Shown: positions 55,241 to 64,000 of the stretch, in pieces
Numbering within the stretch: position 1 is the stretch's first letter
Layout of the letters: every line of letters begins with the position of its first letter
Origin: Lyngbya aestuarii BL J
GTDB lineage: Bacteria > Cyanobacteriota > Cyanobacteriia > Cyanobacteriales > Microcoleaceae
Direction: 5' to 3'
Length of the DNA: 64,000 nucleotides
Assembly (NCBI RefSeq): GCF_000478195.2
Contig: NZ_AUZM01000001.1
Coordinates: 62,001-126,000 of the forward strand
The notes under the pieces: model-generated
Databases searched by the model: none
Seen by the model: only the letters and a program-made list of their open reading frames with translations
What the model was told of the DNA's origin: nothing
Program-made: the position numbers and the translations under genes

Positions 55241-56395
55241 TTAGTAACGAAATGTTGCAGCAATTAAAGCATGATCCGGAAGTTTTTCAGGAACATCTGC
55301 ATAAACTGCACCACCATTAAGGAAAGTATGAATCGTTGCAAAATCTAATAGATCCTCATTTTCAGGTTGATCTTCTCGTTGCAATGTAATTTCATGAGTT
55401 TTAGGATTAAACTGACCCCATTGCTGCTCATCTATTGCCACAAATAAAGAATCAATACGTTGATCGTAAGCTGCTTTCATAATTTCTTTGAGATCACGAG
55501 AAGCTTTTTTGGGGTTGTTTCCCATCAATTCTTGATACTCAGTCGCTGCTTTTTCTTGAGACTCTTGGAAATAAGACCGAATGATTTTCCAAGCCTGTTC
55601 ATGTAATTCTTTGGGACTCGTATTTTCTGGATTTCCAGCAATCCCTTCTTCTACAACATTCGGATAAACTGTAATCTCTTTATACATGGTCATCAAAAAT
55701 TCTACTCCAGCTAAGATCATCGGAGCTTGTTCACCTTTTAGAATATCATGTAAACCGCGATCAACCTTCTGTAAAAAACGGCGAATTTGATCTTTATTAT
55801 CCGTTGTTCCTACGCCTTGACCATGATACATTAAAGATTGACCACCTGCCGTTGAAGGATTTCCGGTGTGCATCTGAAGCTGTTCTTCTGGGTCATCATA
55901 TTTCAGTGCTTCTTCTAAACTCAAAGGCATTTCTTGGAGAGAAACTTCACTGATTTGATAATGACTTCCCTGAAATAAACGCACCTTATTTTGACTCAAA
56001 GCTAATATATAAAATTGTCCATCGTGCATTAACAAAGGCATTAGGGGTTTAAGATGAAAGCGATTACTAATGATCACATCTTCATTAAAATTCAGCGGAA
56101 GACGATAATAACGAAACTCATTTGGAGAAATAAATAAAGCTAGTCCTTCATTTTGATTTCGCCAAAACTCACCCTGGTCAAGTTTGTGAGCTTGTTCTAA
56201 AAGTTGTTGAGCGTCAGTATCTCGCCAACCCGCCTGCACTAATTTTTTCTCAGCTAAACTCAGAACATTCTTAAAGCGAATTGGATCTTGGCGAATCTCT
56301 GGCCCAGCAGAATGTGTAGGCATAAAAATCGAAATACAATTTTTATCCCGATGTTCCATTAAGTCTTTAATTTCGTTTGTCGATAAAATACTCAT
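55241..56395 (-). CDS. baeRF-type bacterial archaeo-eukaryotic release factor homologue
   Basis: 384 residues. Opening N-C-I-S-I-F-M-P-T-H near residue 20, an N-terminal alpha/beta region with L-A-L-F-I-S-P near 85, then a central and C-terminal region ending A-T-I-H-T-F-L-N-G-G-A-V-Y-A-D. This matches my recollection of bacterial eRF1-like (baeRF) proteins, which resemble archaeo-eukaryotic release factor eRF1 and are thought to act on ribosomes in stress or conflict; I cannot verify the subfamily. It follows the HPF-cold-shock gene by 50 bp on the same strand, so a joint role at stalled or resting ribosomes is inferred. Confidence 0.65.
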   Translation of the reverse strand: MSILSTNEIKDLMEHRDKNCISIFMPTHSAGPEIRQDPIRFKNVLSLAEKKLVQAGWRDTDAQQLLEQAHKLDQGEFWRNQNEGLALFISPNEFRYYRLPLNFNEDVIISNRFHLKPLMPLLMHDGQFYILALSQNKVRLFQGSHYQISEVSLQEMPLSLEEALKYDDPEEQLQMHTGNPSTAGGQSLMYHGQGVGTTDNKDQIRRFLQKVDRGLHDILKGEQAPMILAGVEFLMTMYKEITVYPNVVEEGIAGNPENTSPKELHEQAWKIIRSYFQESQEKAATEYQELMGNNPKKASRDLKEIMKAAYDQRIDSLFVAIDEQQWGQFNPKTHEITLQREDQPENEDLLDFATIHTFLNGGAVYADVPEKLPDHALIAATFRY

Positions 56396-56445
56396 ACTTT
56401 ACATCTCCAATTTACAATTATTTACTTGAGGAAATTTAACCCCTT

Positions 56446-57072
56446 TTAGGAGTTCCATCCTAAGGGAGTTTCCATCTCAGTTTGAGAAGCTTTCTCAGCA
56501 CTTACTCCCGGTTTATTTACAATTTTTACTGTTGTTGCTTGTGGGCCGTTTTCACCTTGTTCTTCAACATATCGTACACCAGTACCGACTGTTAATCGCT
56601 CAAAGTCATTGTTTAGAACACTATTTTTATGGAAATAAATCTCACGATCTACGTCAATAGTTCGCAAGAAACCATATCCTTCTTCAGTAAACAGTTGAGT
56701 AACAATTGCAACCATTTGTTGTTGGGAAGGAGAGTTTCTATCCCATTGTCGTTGACGTTCAACTAACTCCACAAGTTGACGGCGTGCTGCATCAAAAGCT
56801 TCTCGAATAACCGTTTCTAACGCTTCGTATTGAATCCCTTCGTCGGGACTGCGATCTACTGCTAATTCGTGACCTGGAGGAACAGTAATATCTAGCCGTA
56901 CACGATAGGGAGAACCCATTTTGGGGTGATCGTGGGTTTTCTCAATCACCACTCTACAGCTATTCATGTAGTCACAGAATTGCTCAAGTTTGGCAATTTT
57001 TTCTCGAACTAAAGAATCAATCGCTTCAGTTTTTTCGAGATGATGATAAGTAATTTCTGTTGGAATTTTCAT
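56446..57072 (-). CDS. ribosome hibernation factor (HPF/RaiA) fused to cold-shock domain
   Basis: 208 residues. The N-terminal half (about 1-115) is an HPF/RaiA sigma-54-modulation domain with K-L-E-Q-F-C-D-Y-M-N-S-C-R-V and the basic A-R-R-Q-L-V-E-L-V end. The C-terminal half (about 120-195) is an OB-fold cold-shock domain with E-G-Y-G-F-L-R-T and I-Y-F-H-K-N-S-V. HPF sits in the 30S decoding centre and idles ribosomes; the cold-shock part would add RNA binding. Upstream of the baeRF gene in one unit. The last 15 residues are polar. Confidence 0.85.
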   Translation of the reverse strand: MKIPTEITYHHLEKTEAIDSLVREKIAKLEQFCDYMNSCRVVIEKTHDHPKMGSPYRVRLDITVPPGHELAVDRSPDEGIQYEALETVIREAFDAARRQLVELVERQRQWDRNSPSQQQMVAIVTQLFTEEGYGFLRTIDVDREIYFHKNSVLNNDFERLTVGTGVRYVEEQGENGPQATTVKIVNKPGVSAEKASQTEMETPLGWNS

Positions 57073-57131
57073 GCTTATTCTCCTAAATTTACGTTGTGTC
57101 TATTGTATTTACCCCTGAATTAAATTAAATT

Positions 57132-57899
57132 CTATGGACAAAATTCAAGAAAGTTAGCGGCGACATATCCCTCAATCGGAGCAAAAACAGGAACCCAGCC
57201 ATTTTTACCTCTATTTTTAATAGAAATGTCTTGTCCAGCTTCTAGACTTCCAATAATTTCTCCTCCGGGTTGCGAGCGAACATTTAACCGCGTATTGACA
57301 TTAACTTCCCGACAGCTACTTGTGGGAAAAGTAGAGCCTACTGTATCGCAATAAGCCAGGTTTGCTGAGGTTACATAACCTTCGACAGGATATTGAACTT
57401 GAACCCAACCATTCTCGCCTTCGTCTTCGATATAAACCTTTTCATCTCGCTCTAAGGTACTAATAATTTTACCTTGAGGTCGATCTCTGAGCGTTACTAA
57501 TGAAGCATTAACTTCACGACAACCATTCACAGGTGGAGTCAAGAAAGCCTCTCCATCGGGAACTTCTGAAATACTATCAGCTCCGGTACAAGAACGGAGA
57601 TTTTCTGCATTAACATAACCACTAGCAGGATTTTCTATCGGTGCCCAACCGTTTCTTCCTTCGTTGGCAATATAGATATTTTCTCCTTCTTGTAATCGAC
57701 CGATTTCATTTCCTCCGGGTTGATCTCTAATAATTAAATTAGAGATTTTTGCTTCCCGACAGTTACTTCCGGGAACTGTAGAAGTCTGAGCTTTTGCACT
57801 TTTTACAGGCATAATCAAGGTTGCTACTAATGCTCCTAGTGCAGTTAATCCCAGTGTTCTTTTTAAAGAGTTTAAGTCTAAGTTGTAAGCTTTCATCAT
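57132..57899 (-). CDS. exported protein with three bacterial SH3 domains
   Basis: 255 residues: signal peptide (L-G-A-L-V-A-T-L-I-M-P, cleavage near A-K-A) then three SH3b repeats of about 65 residues, each starting C-R-E and containing R-x-Q/R-P-G/Q-G and G-W-x-x-V/I. SH3b domains bind peptidoglycan or other surface ligands, so periplasmic or wall-associated. Six Cys, two per repeat, may form disulfides. It lies upstream of HPF on the same strand. Either of the two adjacent ATGs (57899 or 57896) could be used. Confidence 0.82.
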   Translation of the reverse strand: MMKAYNLDLNSLKRTLGLTALGALVATLIMPVKSAKAQTSTVPGSNCREAKISNLIIRDQPGGNEIGRLQEGENIYIANEGRNGWAPIENPASGYVNAENLRSCTGADSISEVPDGEAFLTPPVNGCREVNASLVTLRDRPQGKIISTLERDEKVYIEDEGENGWVQVQYPVEGYVTSANLAYCDTVGSTFPTSSCREVNVNTRLNVRSQPGGEIIGSLEAGQDISIKNRGKNGWVPVFAPIEGYVAANFLEFCP

Positions 57900-58061
57900 T
57901 TAACCTTTTTATCTTCAAATATTCATTTCTATATTTATATTATGATTTTTTTATTGCAAAAATTCATCTATCTGAAGTTGGAAAAATTTTAACTCTAGAT
58001 TTGTGGATAAAAAAAATCCCCTAAAAATCGGGGAAATTTCAACAGAATAAACTCGATATTC

Positions 58062-61000
58062 TTATGCTGTCACACCTAATGCTCCGGCTCCAGCAGAAGC
58101 TAAGGCTGAAATTAACGCAGTTAGAAACAACCACCAAGCGGCTGCGGCTGCGGCTTTTTGAGTTTCTTCAACTTGTTTCTGAGTTTGATGTTTAACTTGT
58201 TCAAGTCGTAATTCAGCTTCTTTTTGAACACGCTCTGCTTTTTGTAAAACTCGGTTACGAGTCAGTTCAACCTGATCAATAATCCGATTAGCATCCGCTT
58301 CAGAAATATCTTTGCGAGAACTCATTAATGCAACTAAAGTATTCCGGTCAAACTGAGACAAACGCTCTCGTAAAGCATCAAAACCGGCTTGGGGATCATC
58401 AAACAATGTGCGGAAATCATCACGCACTCCTTCATAGTTTAGTTCGGGTCGTTCTAAGCTATTAAGATAAGCTCGAATTTTGGCAAAGATGCGATCAAGC
58501 ACTAATTGAACTTGAGTATTAATCGTGTGTAACTGCTCAAAGAAGCGATCACGCACGCTTAAAATATTATCAACAATCTGATTAGCCTCGTGTTCGGAAA
58601 TATCATCTCGCTGAGATAATAGTGAAACCAACGTTGAACGGTCAAATTGGGATAAGCGATCCTGCAAGCTTTCCATTCCTAGACGCGGATCATCAAGTAA
58701 TAATTTCAGATCCCGTTGAATACCATCAGGATTCAGCTCTGATTTTTCAGTAGATCGTAAATAATCGGCCATCGCACCTTGAAAATCTTGCACTTTTTGC
58801 TGGGTACGACGAGCCAGACGACGGGGTGATTTAGCAATTGTTTTCAGCGTGTTTTGTACTTCGTCAATAACTTGATTAACTTGTTGTTCACTCAAGTCAT
58901 CTCGTTGCGCTAATAACTGCACTAAAGTATCCCGATCCATCTCCGCTAAACGTCTCTTAATAGATCGACTTCCGACGGCTGGATCTTCAAGTAATTGAGT
59001 CAAATCTCGTTGAATTCCATCGGGATTTAATTCAGGTTTACCTGTACTGTACAAATAGTCTGCGATCGCAGATTTTGCTTGTTCGTACTGTTGTTGAGCT
59101 TGAGCGCTAAGTTGCTGCGGCTTATAGCGTATGCGAGTCCAATTTCGTTCAACTCGATCTAAAATTTTATCAACTTGTTCTTGACTTAAATCATTACGTT
59201 GACCCAGTAATTGTACTAGAGTATCCCGATCAAATCGAGAAGCTCGCGCTCTTAAAGCCGACATTCCTGCCTGGGGATCATCAAGTAATAGCTTTAGTTC
59301 TCGTTCAATCGCTTGAGGATTGAGTTCAGATCGACCTGTATCTCGCAGATGAGACTGAAATTTGAGCCATTGTTTTTCGGCTTTAGCTTGAGCGGCTGCA
59401 TCGACTTCATGAGCTTCTTTAAGAACCTGATCACGAGCAATTTCTAACTCGTTTGCAATCGCCGCAACTTCTACAGGGGTTAACTCGGGGCGATGTAATA
59501 GAATTCGTTCAAAAGTTAAGCGGTCTAATTGAGCTAAACGGTTATTAAGATGCTCATAATCGGTATCCGGATCTTTGAGAATAGGTCGGAAATTGAGATT
59601 AATTTTCTCCGGAGTTAATTCTTCTTTGGGTGTTGAGAGTAAGTATCGTTCAACTTCTGCTAATAAAGCAATCGCTTCTTCCCGTTCTTTGGCAGCTACA
59701 GCAGTATTTAACACCTCTAAACGAATTCCATTTAAGGTATGAGAAATATGCTCAATTTCATCCTGAGTGAGCAGTCCTTTCTCTTCAAGATAGTCTACAA
59801 AGTCGGTGCGATTAATTTGTTCTAATTGTTCAGCGACTTGACCCGGATCGGCTTCCGTATCATAAAGCAAGTCGCGAAACTCTCGATGTAAATTGGTGGA
59901 TTTGAGTTGCCACACATGAGCGTTAGAGAGATAATTTTCAATATCTGCTCGTAAGGGGTTGTAAGTTGGGCGACTTCCAACCAATTGAGCCTTAACTTTC
60001 CCCGGTTGATCGCTCACATATTCTTTGAGTTGTTGCAGTTGTCCGATTATTTTTTCGGCATCGATATCGGATAAATCTGTCCGTCCCATTACCATACCCG
60101 TCAGACTATGAAATCCCATTGTTAACCCATGAGTTAAAGGATTTGTGCTTTGAGCGCGGCGGCGTTTCCGCATTTCTTCAATGACGGAATCTAACTTATC
60201 CGAAAAATCTTCGCCTAGTAATGATTTTCGAGGCGCAGATTTGAGATAATCAACAAATTTAGAAAAGTTATTTTGACTGGGTAACTGAGAAGATGTTTTA
60301 TGCCAAGCTGTTTCTAATTGTCGAGCAATACGATCAACTTCTTGTTCGGATAAATCGGTACGACTACTAACGAGATCAACAAATGTTTGACGGTTTACAT
60401 TCGGTAAGTCGCCGCTTGCTAAAGCTTCTTGGAGTTGCGGATCACGCAGAAGATCTTCAAAGTCAGAACGAATATTTTTTAGGTCAAGTTGGGGAGGACG
60501 TAACGCATCGAAATAGTCTTCTACTTTTTCTCGTAAGTAAACCGGATCAAGTCCATCTGTTAATTCTCGACGAACAGCAGCAGCAGTGGCTTCAGCGGTA
60601 GCGACAACTTGTTGAGATGCCGCTTTAGATCCAAACGCGGCAACGGCTGTTCCAAATAACGCTTGAAATCCAGAAGTTGCACTATTAACAACTGATCCAA
60701 TTAAGGTTCCTGCGGTGGTTGAACTCACCCAAACTAAGAGCGAAAAATAGGCTCCCCAGATGACTAATCCGACTATCGCTCCAGAAGCAGCAGAGATAAT
60801 TAGACTCAGTTTTACGGCAAATAAACAGGCAAAAAATAGGGAGATTGTGACGCTAATAAGGGTACCCAAACCTAATGCTAAACCGATTTTTTTAATTGTT
60901 TTTCCCGGTGATTTAGAATGGGAATTAGAATGATCGTGATCATGATGGTGATTTGAGGATGATGAGCTAGCCAGTACCGAAATACCTGTTGCAACTCCCA

Positions 61001-61187
61001 AATTAGTCAGTAACATCTGGAAGGCAAACGCTAAGACAATCCCCGCGATCAGAGCGGTGAAAAATTGGGGTCCACTAAAGACCGCTGCTGCATCTTCTAC
61101 AGCTTCAGGTTGAGGTTCGACGATAACTTGAGCTAGCCAACTCAGATGAGACATTAGCTTGAGTGTAGTAAGTTCTCCTAGATTCAT
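58062..61187 (-). CDS. large membrane protein with tandem helical repeats and His-rich loop
   Basis: 1041 residues. Three or four N-terminal membrane helices (about 35-190) enclose a His/Asp/Ser loop N-H-H-H-D-H-D-H-S-N-S-H-S, a possible metal site. About eight helical repeats of roughly 95-100 residues follow. Each carries F-D-R-x-T-L-V-x-L-L-x-x-R-x-D-L-S-E-x-x-V, often after an L-N-x-E-G-I-x-x-D-L segment. A C-terminal coiled-coil and an Ala-rich membrane anchor (A-A-A-A-A-W-W-L-F-L-T) end the protein. I do not recognise a characterised family. A scaffold or tether between membranes is a guess from shape. Confidence 0.7.
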   Translation of the reverse strand: MNLGELTTLKLMSHLSWLAQVIVEPQPEAVEDAAAVFSGPQFFTALIAGIVLAFAFQMLLTNLGVATGISVLASSSSSNHHHDHDHSNSHSKSPGKTIKKIGLALGLGTLISVTISLFFACLFAVKLSLIISAASGAIVGLVIWGAYFSLLVWVSSTTAGTLIGSVVNSATSGFQALFGTAVAAFGSKAASQQVVATAEATAAAVRRELTDGLDPVYLREKVEDYFDALRPPQLDLKNIRSDFEDLLRDPQLQEALASGDLPNVNRQTFVDLVSSRTDLSEQEVDRIARQLETAWHKTSSQLPSQNNFSKFVDYLKSAPRKSLLGEDFSDKLDSVIEEMRKRRRAQSTNPLTHGLTMGFHSLTGMVMGRTDLSDIDAEKIIGQLQQLKEYVSDQPGKVKAQLVGSRPTYNPLRADIENYLSNAHVWQLKSTNLHREFRDLLYDTEADPGQVAEQLEQINRTDFVDYLEEKGLLTQDEIEHISHTLNGIRLEVLNTAVAAKEREEAIALLAEVERYLLSTPKEELTPEKINLNFRPILKDPDTDYEHLNNRLAQLDRLTFERILLHRPELTPVEVAAIANELEIARDQVLKEAHEVDAAAQAKAEKQWLKFQSHLRDTGRSELNPQAIERELKLLLDDPQAGMSALRARASRFDRDTLVQLLGQRNDLSQEQVDKILDRVERNWTRIRYKPQQLSAQAQQQYEQAKSAIADYLYSTGKPELNPDGIQRDLTQLLEDPAVGSRSIKRRLAEMDRDTLVQLLAQRDDLSEQQVNQVIDEVQNTLKTIAKSPRRLARRTQQKVQDFQGAMADYLRSTEKSELNPDGIQRDLKLLLDDPRLGMESLQDRLSQFDRSTLVSLLSQRDDISEHEANQIVDNILSVRDRFFEQLHTINTQVQLVLDRIFAKIRAYLNSLERPELNYEGVRDDFRTLFDDPQAGFDALRERLSQFDRNTLVALMSSRKDISEADANRIIDQVELTRNRVLQKAERVQKEAELRLEQVKHQTQKQVEETQKAAAAAAWWLFLTALISALASAGAGALGVTA

Positions 61188-61471
61188 TTTGTTTTTCTAA
61201 GTGAATGAGTAGGTGTAAAAGTAATGAGTACAAGATTGCTGCTGTGAATATATCTAGCAAATCTTATCAAGATGAAAGTATTATCTCGGATTACCAGCCA
61301 AAGATCGTCTGTCTGGAGTGGGAACTTTGCGGGTTTGTCTGCTTTTATCTCTCTATCTTCGGGAGTAGAAGAAAGACTCAGTATCTAGACGCTTAGTGGT
61401 TCTAGAACGAATGCTTTATTTACTTTTTATAACAGCTTTTATTTTCTTTCTATACATTATTCATATAAGGG

Positions 61472-61480
61472 TGCTATAAT
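61472..61480 (+). promoter_or_regulatory. extended -10 promoter with no gene downstream
   Basis: TGCTATAAT: consensus -10 with the TG extension. It points away from both flanking minus-strand genes, towards a hairpin at 61497-61563. Confidence 0.5.
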
Positions 61481-61486
61481 AGGAAT

Positions 61487-61563
61487 TGGAGAGAAACTAA
61501 AAAGTGGCTTGTTTTCTCAACCAATTGCTACTATTTTTTCCCTTATCTAGCCACGGCTTTTAG
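61487..61563 (+). ncRNA. candidate small RNA with a long closing stem
   Basis: Downstream of the extended -10 element, CTAAAA (61497-61502) pairs with TTTTAG (61558-61563) and GTGGCT (61504-61509) with AGCCAC (61549-61554), separated only by a small internal loop. The 39-base loop is pyrimidine-rich. The 3' end is not defined; no T-run terminator follows directly. Confidence 0.4.
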
Positions 61564-61712
61564 GTCTGAACTTGAGCTAAAATACATGGGCATCTATATA
61601 ATAGCCCCCTAAACTTAAAACTACAACTTTTTGTTTGGAAGCTGAGTATATGTTTTTCTCTAATATACTGCTTCTCTGTGAAAACTTCATCTATCCACAG
61701 ATAGAGATCAAA

Positions 61713-63215
61713 CTAAAAGATTTTCTCAAATCGCACTCTCACCCAAGCGAATAGAGAAGTGAGTAAGATAACCACAGGAATGACCTCTAGTCGGCCCATC
61801 CACATGAACATCATTAAAACCAATTTTCCGGCCCAATGAAGCAAGGGGTCAGTAATTCCTGTTGACAAACCCACTCCACCTAACGCAGAAGTGACTTCAA
61901 AAATGACATCACTGAGACTGTAAATAGGTTTAGCAAAATGAACTAAAATAATGGTTCCTACAACAATTAAACTAATCCAAAATACAGCTAAAACGGCAGC
62001 CCCTTGAACACGATTATTAGCTTCTTCTTCTGTTAATTTTTGACCATCAATTTCATAGTGAGGTATACCATCAGGTTGCTTGAGAATGTGTTGAACTCGC
62101 CAAAGAATTCCTTTTCCGAGGGAAACAACCCGGCTGAGTTTTAGTCCTCCTGCGGTAGAACCTGCGGCGGCACCTGTAAATAATCCTATACTCAGGATTA
62201 ATTTTGCGGCAGCACTCCAGTCTTGAATCTTTACGGTATTAAAGCCACAAGTTCCCAAAGCAGAAACCCATTGAAATATTGTATCTAATATTAAAATTCT
62301 TCCTTCAAATTGTCTATTTTCCCAAGCTAAAACGAGTATTCCAAAAAACAAGATTAACCAGAATAAGCGATGTTGGGAGTCACTCCAAAGCACTGAAATC
62401 CGCCGTTCTTTGATCAGCTTTGAATGAATATAAAAACTAATAGCTCCCGCCGTCATAATCATAATCGTGGCAATTTGAATAATTGGATCATAACTCCCAA
62501 TACTGTTATCTTTTATCGAAAAACCCCCTGTAGAAATGCCTGTCATCCCATGATTAATCGCATCCCACCAAGGCATTCCAGCAACTCGCAATAAGATAAT
62601 GCTAATAATCGTATAAAGTAAATAGATTTTCCAAATCCATCGTACGGTATCCGTTACTGAGTCAGCCAGATTTGTGTTGCGTCCTTCGGCGGAATAAAGT
62701 TTATAATTACTTAGACTAGGTTCGAGTATCGAGAGAATTAATACAATTACTCCTACACCCCCAATCCACTCCATAAAAGAACGCCACCATTGCAAACTAT
62801 GAGGAAGTTTACTGGGGGAAACAGCCATCGATAAGCCTGTACTGGTAAAGCCTGAAAATGCTTCAAAAAAAGCATTCCAAGGATTATTAAATCCTAAGAC
62901 TGTTAATGAAATATCAGGAGAAGATTGAGAGACAGTTAATAAAAAAGGAGTAGCTCCTATCAAGGGAATTAATCCCCAACTTAACGCTACTGTCAGCATC
63001 GCTTCTCGCAGATGAGTTTCTGCTTTTTTCCGAAACAAACGATAGAATAGTTGACCCAAACCCACTGAAATAATAGCGGTTACAATAAAAGGTAAAATAC
63101 AATAGAACTCTTGAAAGATTAGACAGATGGGTAAAGATAAAAGTGCCATTCCTCCAGGAATATGAACCAATAAACCCGTATTACGAATAACAGTTTGCGT
63201 TTCAGCTTTGATCAT
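61713..63215 (-). CDS. trkH: TrkH/KtrB family potassium uptake protein
   Basis: 500 residues with four repeated membrane-pore-membrane units. Filter-like segments are F-S-G-F-T-S-T-G-L-S, T-G-I-S-T-G-G-F-S, L-G-T-C-G-F-N and A-L-G-G-V-G-L-S-T-G, matching the TrkH/KtrB selectivity glycines. These proteins import K+ with a cytoplasmic TrkA/KtrA partner, not encoded in the window. Minus strand, followed downstream by the non-coding interval. Confidence 0.92.
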   Translation of the reverse strand: MIKAETQTVIRNTGLLVHIPGGMALLSLPICLIFQEFYCILPFIVTAIISVGLGQLFYRLFRKKAETHLREAMLTVALSWGLIPLIGATPFLLTVSQSSPDISLTVLGFNNPWNAFFEAFSGFTSTGLSMAVSPSKLPHSLQWWRSFMEWIGGVGVIVLILSILEPSLSNYKLYSAEGRNTNLADSVTDTVRWIWKIYLLYTIISIILLRVAGMPWWDAINHGMTGISTGGFSIKDNSIGSYDPIIQIATIMIMTAGAISFYIHSKLIKERRISVLWSDSQHRLFWLILFFGILVLAWENRQFEGRILILDTIFQWVSALGTCGFNTVKIQDWSAAAKLILSIGLFTGAAAGSTAGGLKLSRVVSLGKGILWRVQHILKQPDGIPHYEIDGQKLTEEEANNRVQGAAVLAVFWISLIVVGTIILVHFAKPIYSLSDVIFEVTSALGGVGLSTGITDPLLHWAGKLVLMMFMWMGRLEVIPVVILLTSLFAWVRVRFEKIF

Positions 63216-63407
63216 TCCTTTTGAATACTTAACTAACTTCTTTGTCTCAAATTTTTGATCGACTATAAATTCTCAATAATAAAATTTAGTGATTAAATAG
63301 ATGAATCCGACGGTGAGACAAAAAATGCACAACATTTATCTATCTATCTTAAACTTTATTCTGCAACTTAACCGTCCACAGAAAACGAGTTAATACCGTC
63401 GGAAATC

Positions 63408-63430
63408 TAATTCAAATCAGACTTGAATTA
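63408..63430. repeat. inverted repeat downstream of the holin-like gene
   Basis: TAATTCAA / TTGAATTA (63408-63415 with 63423-63430), a 7-base loop. It could end the minus-strand gene at 63441, but a T run is lacking. Confidence 0.35.
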
Positions 63431-63440
63431 AATTAGAATA

Positions 63441-63812
63441 TTATTCCAGGTTAGCTTCTGGATATCTTTCTACAAAGTAGTTCGTTAACAGAGTATTAAC
63501 GAAAGACAAAATTACTGGCCCTAAAAGAAAAGACAGAATACCAGTTACTTGAAACCCAGGAACCGCAATGGAAGACAACCAAAAGCACAGTCCGTTTACA
63601 ATCAATGAAAAGCCTCCCAAGGTGACAATATTGACAGGTAGGGATAGAACTTGCACAACGGGTTTAACAGCCCCGTTAACAATTCCGATAGAAGCCGCAG
63701 CGATTAACGCAGCCGGAAAAGTTGCTAAATTTACACCCGGAAAGATAATATCAACAACCAGCAAACTTAAAGCTGTTGCTAGTAGGGGCAAAAGTGTCTT
63801 CAAAATCATCAT
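63441..63812 (-). CDS. small membrane protein, phage holin 4_2-like (DUF/PF04020) family
   Basis: About 123 residues with four hydrophobic segments. N-G-A-V-K-P-V-V-Q-V-L-S-L-P-V-N-I-V-T-L-G is the family signature. Despite the name, these are widespread non-phage proteins of unknown function. ATG 63812 is preferred over an upstream TTG (63854), because GGGAG lies between them at the right distance. The final residues R-Y-P-E-A-N-L-E are polar. Confidence 0.8.
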   Translation of the reverse strand: MMILKTLLPLLATALSLLVVDIIFPGVNLATFPAALIAAASIGIVNGAVKPVVQVLSLPVNIVTLGGFSLIVNGLCFWLSSIAVPGFQVTGILSFLLGPVILSFVNTLLTNYFVERYPEANLE

Positions 63813-64000
63813 AATTATTTTGATCTCCCTGTTAAATTTTTCAAAAAACTTCAATCTTTATGACTCTTACTTATAATAAGTTAAACTCGTTCCAAATGAC
63901 TTCCTCACTTCGATAGATTTTTATACTTAATCTTTTTTAACAGAAAGAAAAGATTATCTCAAACAATATAGCTAAAGATAGAGGTAGAAATCCGTTTAAT

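Larger units (their letters stand above)
61188..61712. other. 525-bp intergenic region with orphan promoter
   Basis: Between two minus-strand genes. A short plus-strand frame at 61205-61396 has no ribosome-binding site and is not called. The only clear signal is the promoter plus hairpin at 61472-61563. The right end is the 3' side of trkH; a weak hairpin TCTATC / GATAGA near 61690 was noted but has no following T run. Confidence 0.5.

Noticed and set aside
61205-61396. Plus-strand frame of 63 codons near the repeat membrane protein
   Set aside because: No ribosome-binding site and no protein-like pattern; antisense leader region.
63441-63812. Prophage marker because of the holin name
   Set aside because: This membrane family is widespread outside phages, and no other phage gene is near.
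1-64000. CRISPR array, prophage or insertion sequence
   Set aside because: No regularly spaced repeats, no transposase or integrase motif and no phage structural gene were seen.

Overview
The window looks like chromosomal DNA from a filamentous, probably non-heterocystous cyanobacterium (an Oscillatoriales/Lyngbya-like genome is my inference). The palindrome GCGATCGC (HIP1) recurs well over a dozen times. Cyanobacterial gene types are frequent: a carboxysome shell protein (CcmP), DUF1822, CHAT proteins, WD40-STAND proteins, pentapeptide repeats, an RRM RNA-binding protein and DUF928. No rRNA, CRISPR array, prophage or intact insertion sequence was seen.

Layout. 1-7.1 kb is a plus-strand cell-surface polysaccharide cluster: a truncated Wzx-type flippase, a GT-C type membrane protein, two GT2 glycosyltransferases (one frameshifted), a GMC oxidoreductase and a sulfotransferase with an internal stop. 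7.2-14.5 kb is a tight minus-strand operon: HTH/sigma-like protein, DUF1822 protein, then a CHAT-STAND NTPase with fourteen WD40 repeats. 15-22.6 kb is mixed: AI-2E transporter family, RNA-binding protein, B12-type radical SAM, ccmP, pentapeptide protein and a secreted trypsin-WD40 fusion. 22.9-30.7 kb is a decayed cluster (filamentous-haemagglutinin-like protein, TPR-CHAT, DUF928, CHASE2-cyclase) in which all four genes are damaged. 30.8-43.2 kb is mainly housekeeping: trpB, a TRAP transporter pair, egtD, a GAF protein, a ferritin-like protein, MscS, a PPOX protein and an SDR.

43.3-48.8 kb is the most interesting part. A NACHT NTPase is divergent from three tandem RNA genes of about 130-145 nt. 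Each folds as a tRNA-like molecule: long acceptor stem, D arm with GG, enlarged central arm, class-II-like variable hairpin and T arm. The first two encode a 3' CCA. They lie just upstream of a small secreted-type ORF and a TROVE-vWA (Ro60/Rsr) gene. Ro proteins bind Y RNAs, and bacterial YrlA Y RNAs mimic tRNA, so this looks like a Ro ribonucleoprotein locus with an unusual three-member RNA set.

48.8-64 kb holds small unknown proteins, an RTX lipase, a SHOCT-repeat protein, a transglutaminase, a ribosome-associated module (HPF-cold-shock fusion plus baeRF-type release factor homologue), an SH3b protein, a large repeat-containing membrane protein with a His-rich loop, a TrkH potassium transporter and a small membrane protein. 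An orphan promoter and long hairpin at 61.47-61.56 kb may be a small RNA.

Six coding lesions in five adjacent or clustered loci, while ORFs of 3-4.7 kb elsewhere are intact, argue for genuine local gene decay rather than generally poor sequence.
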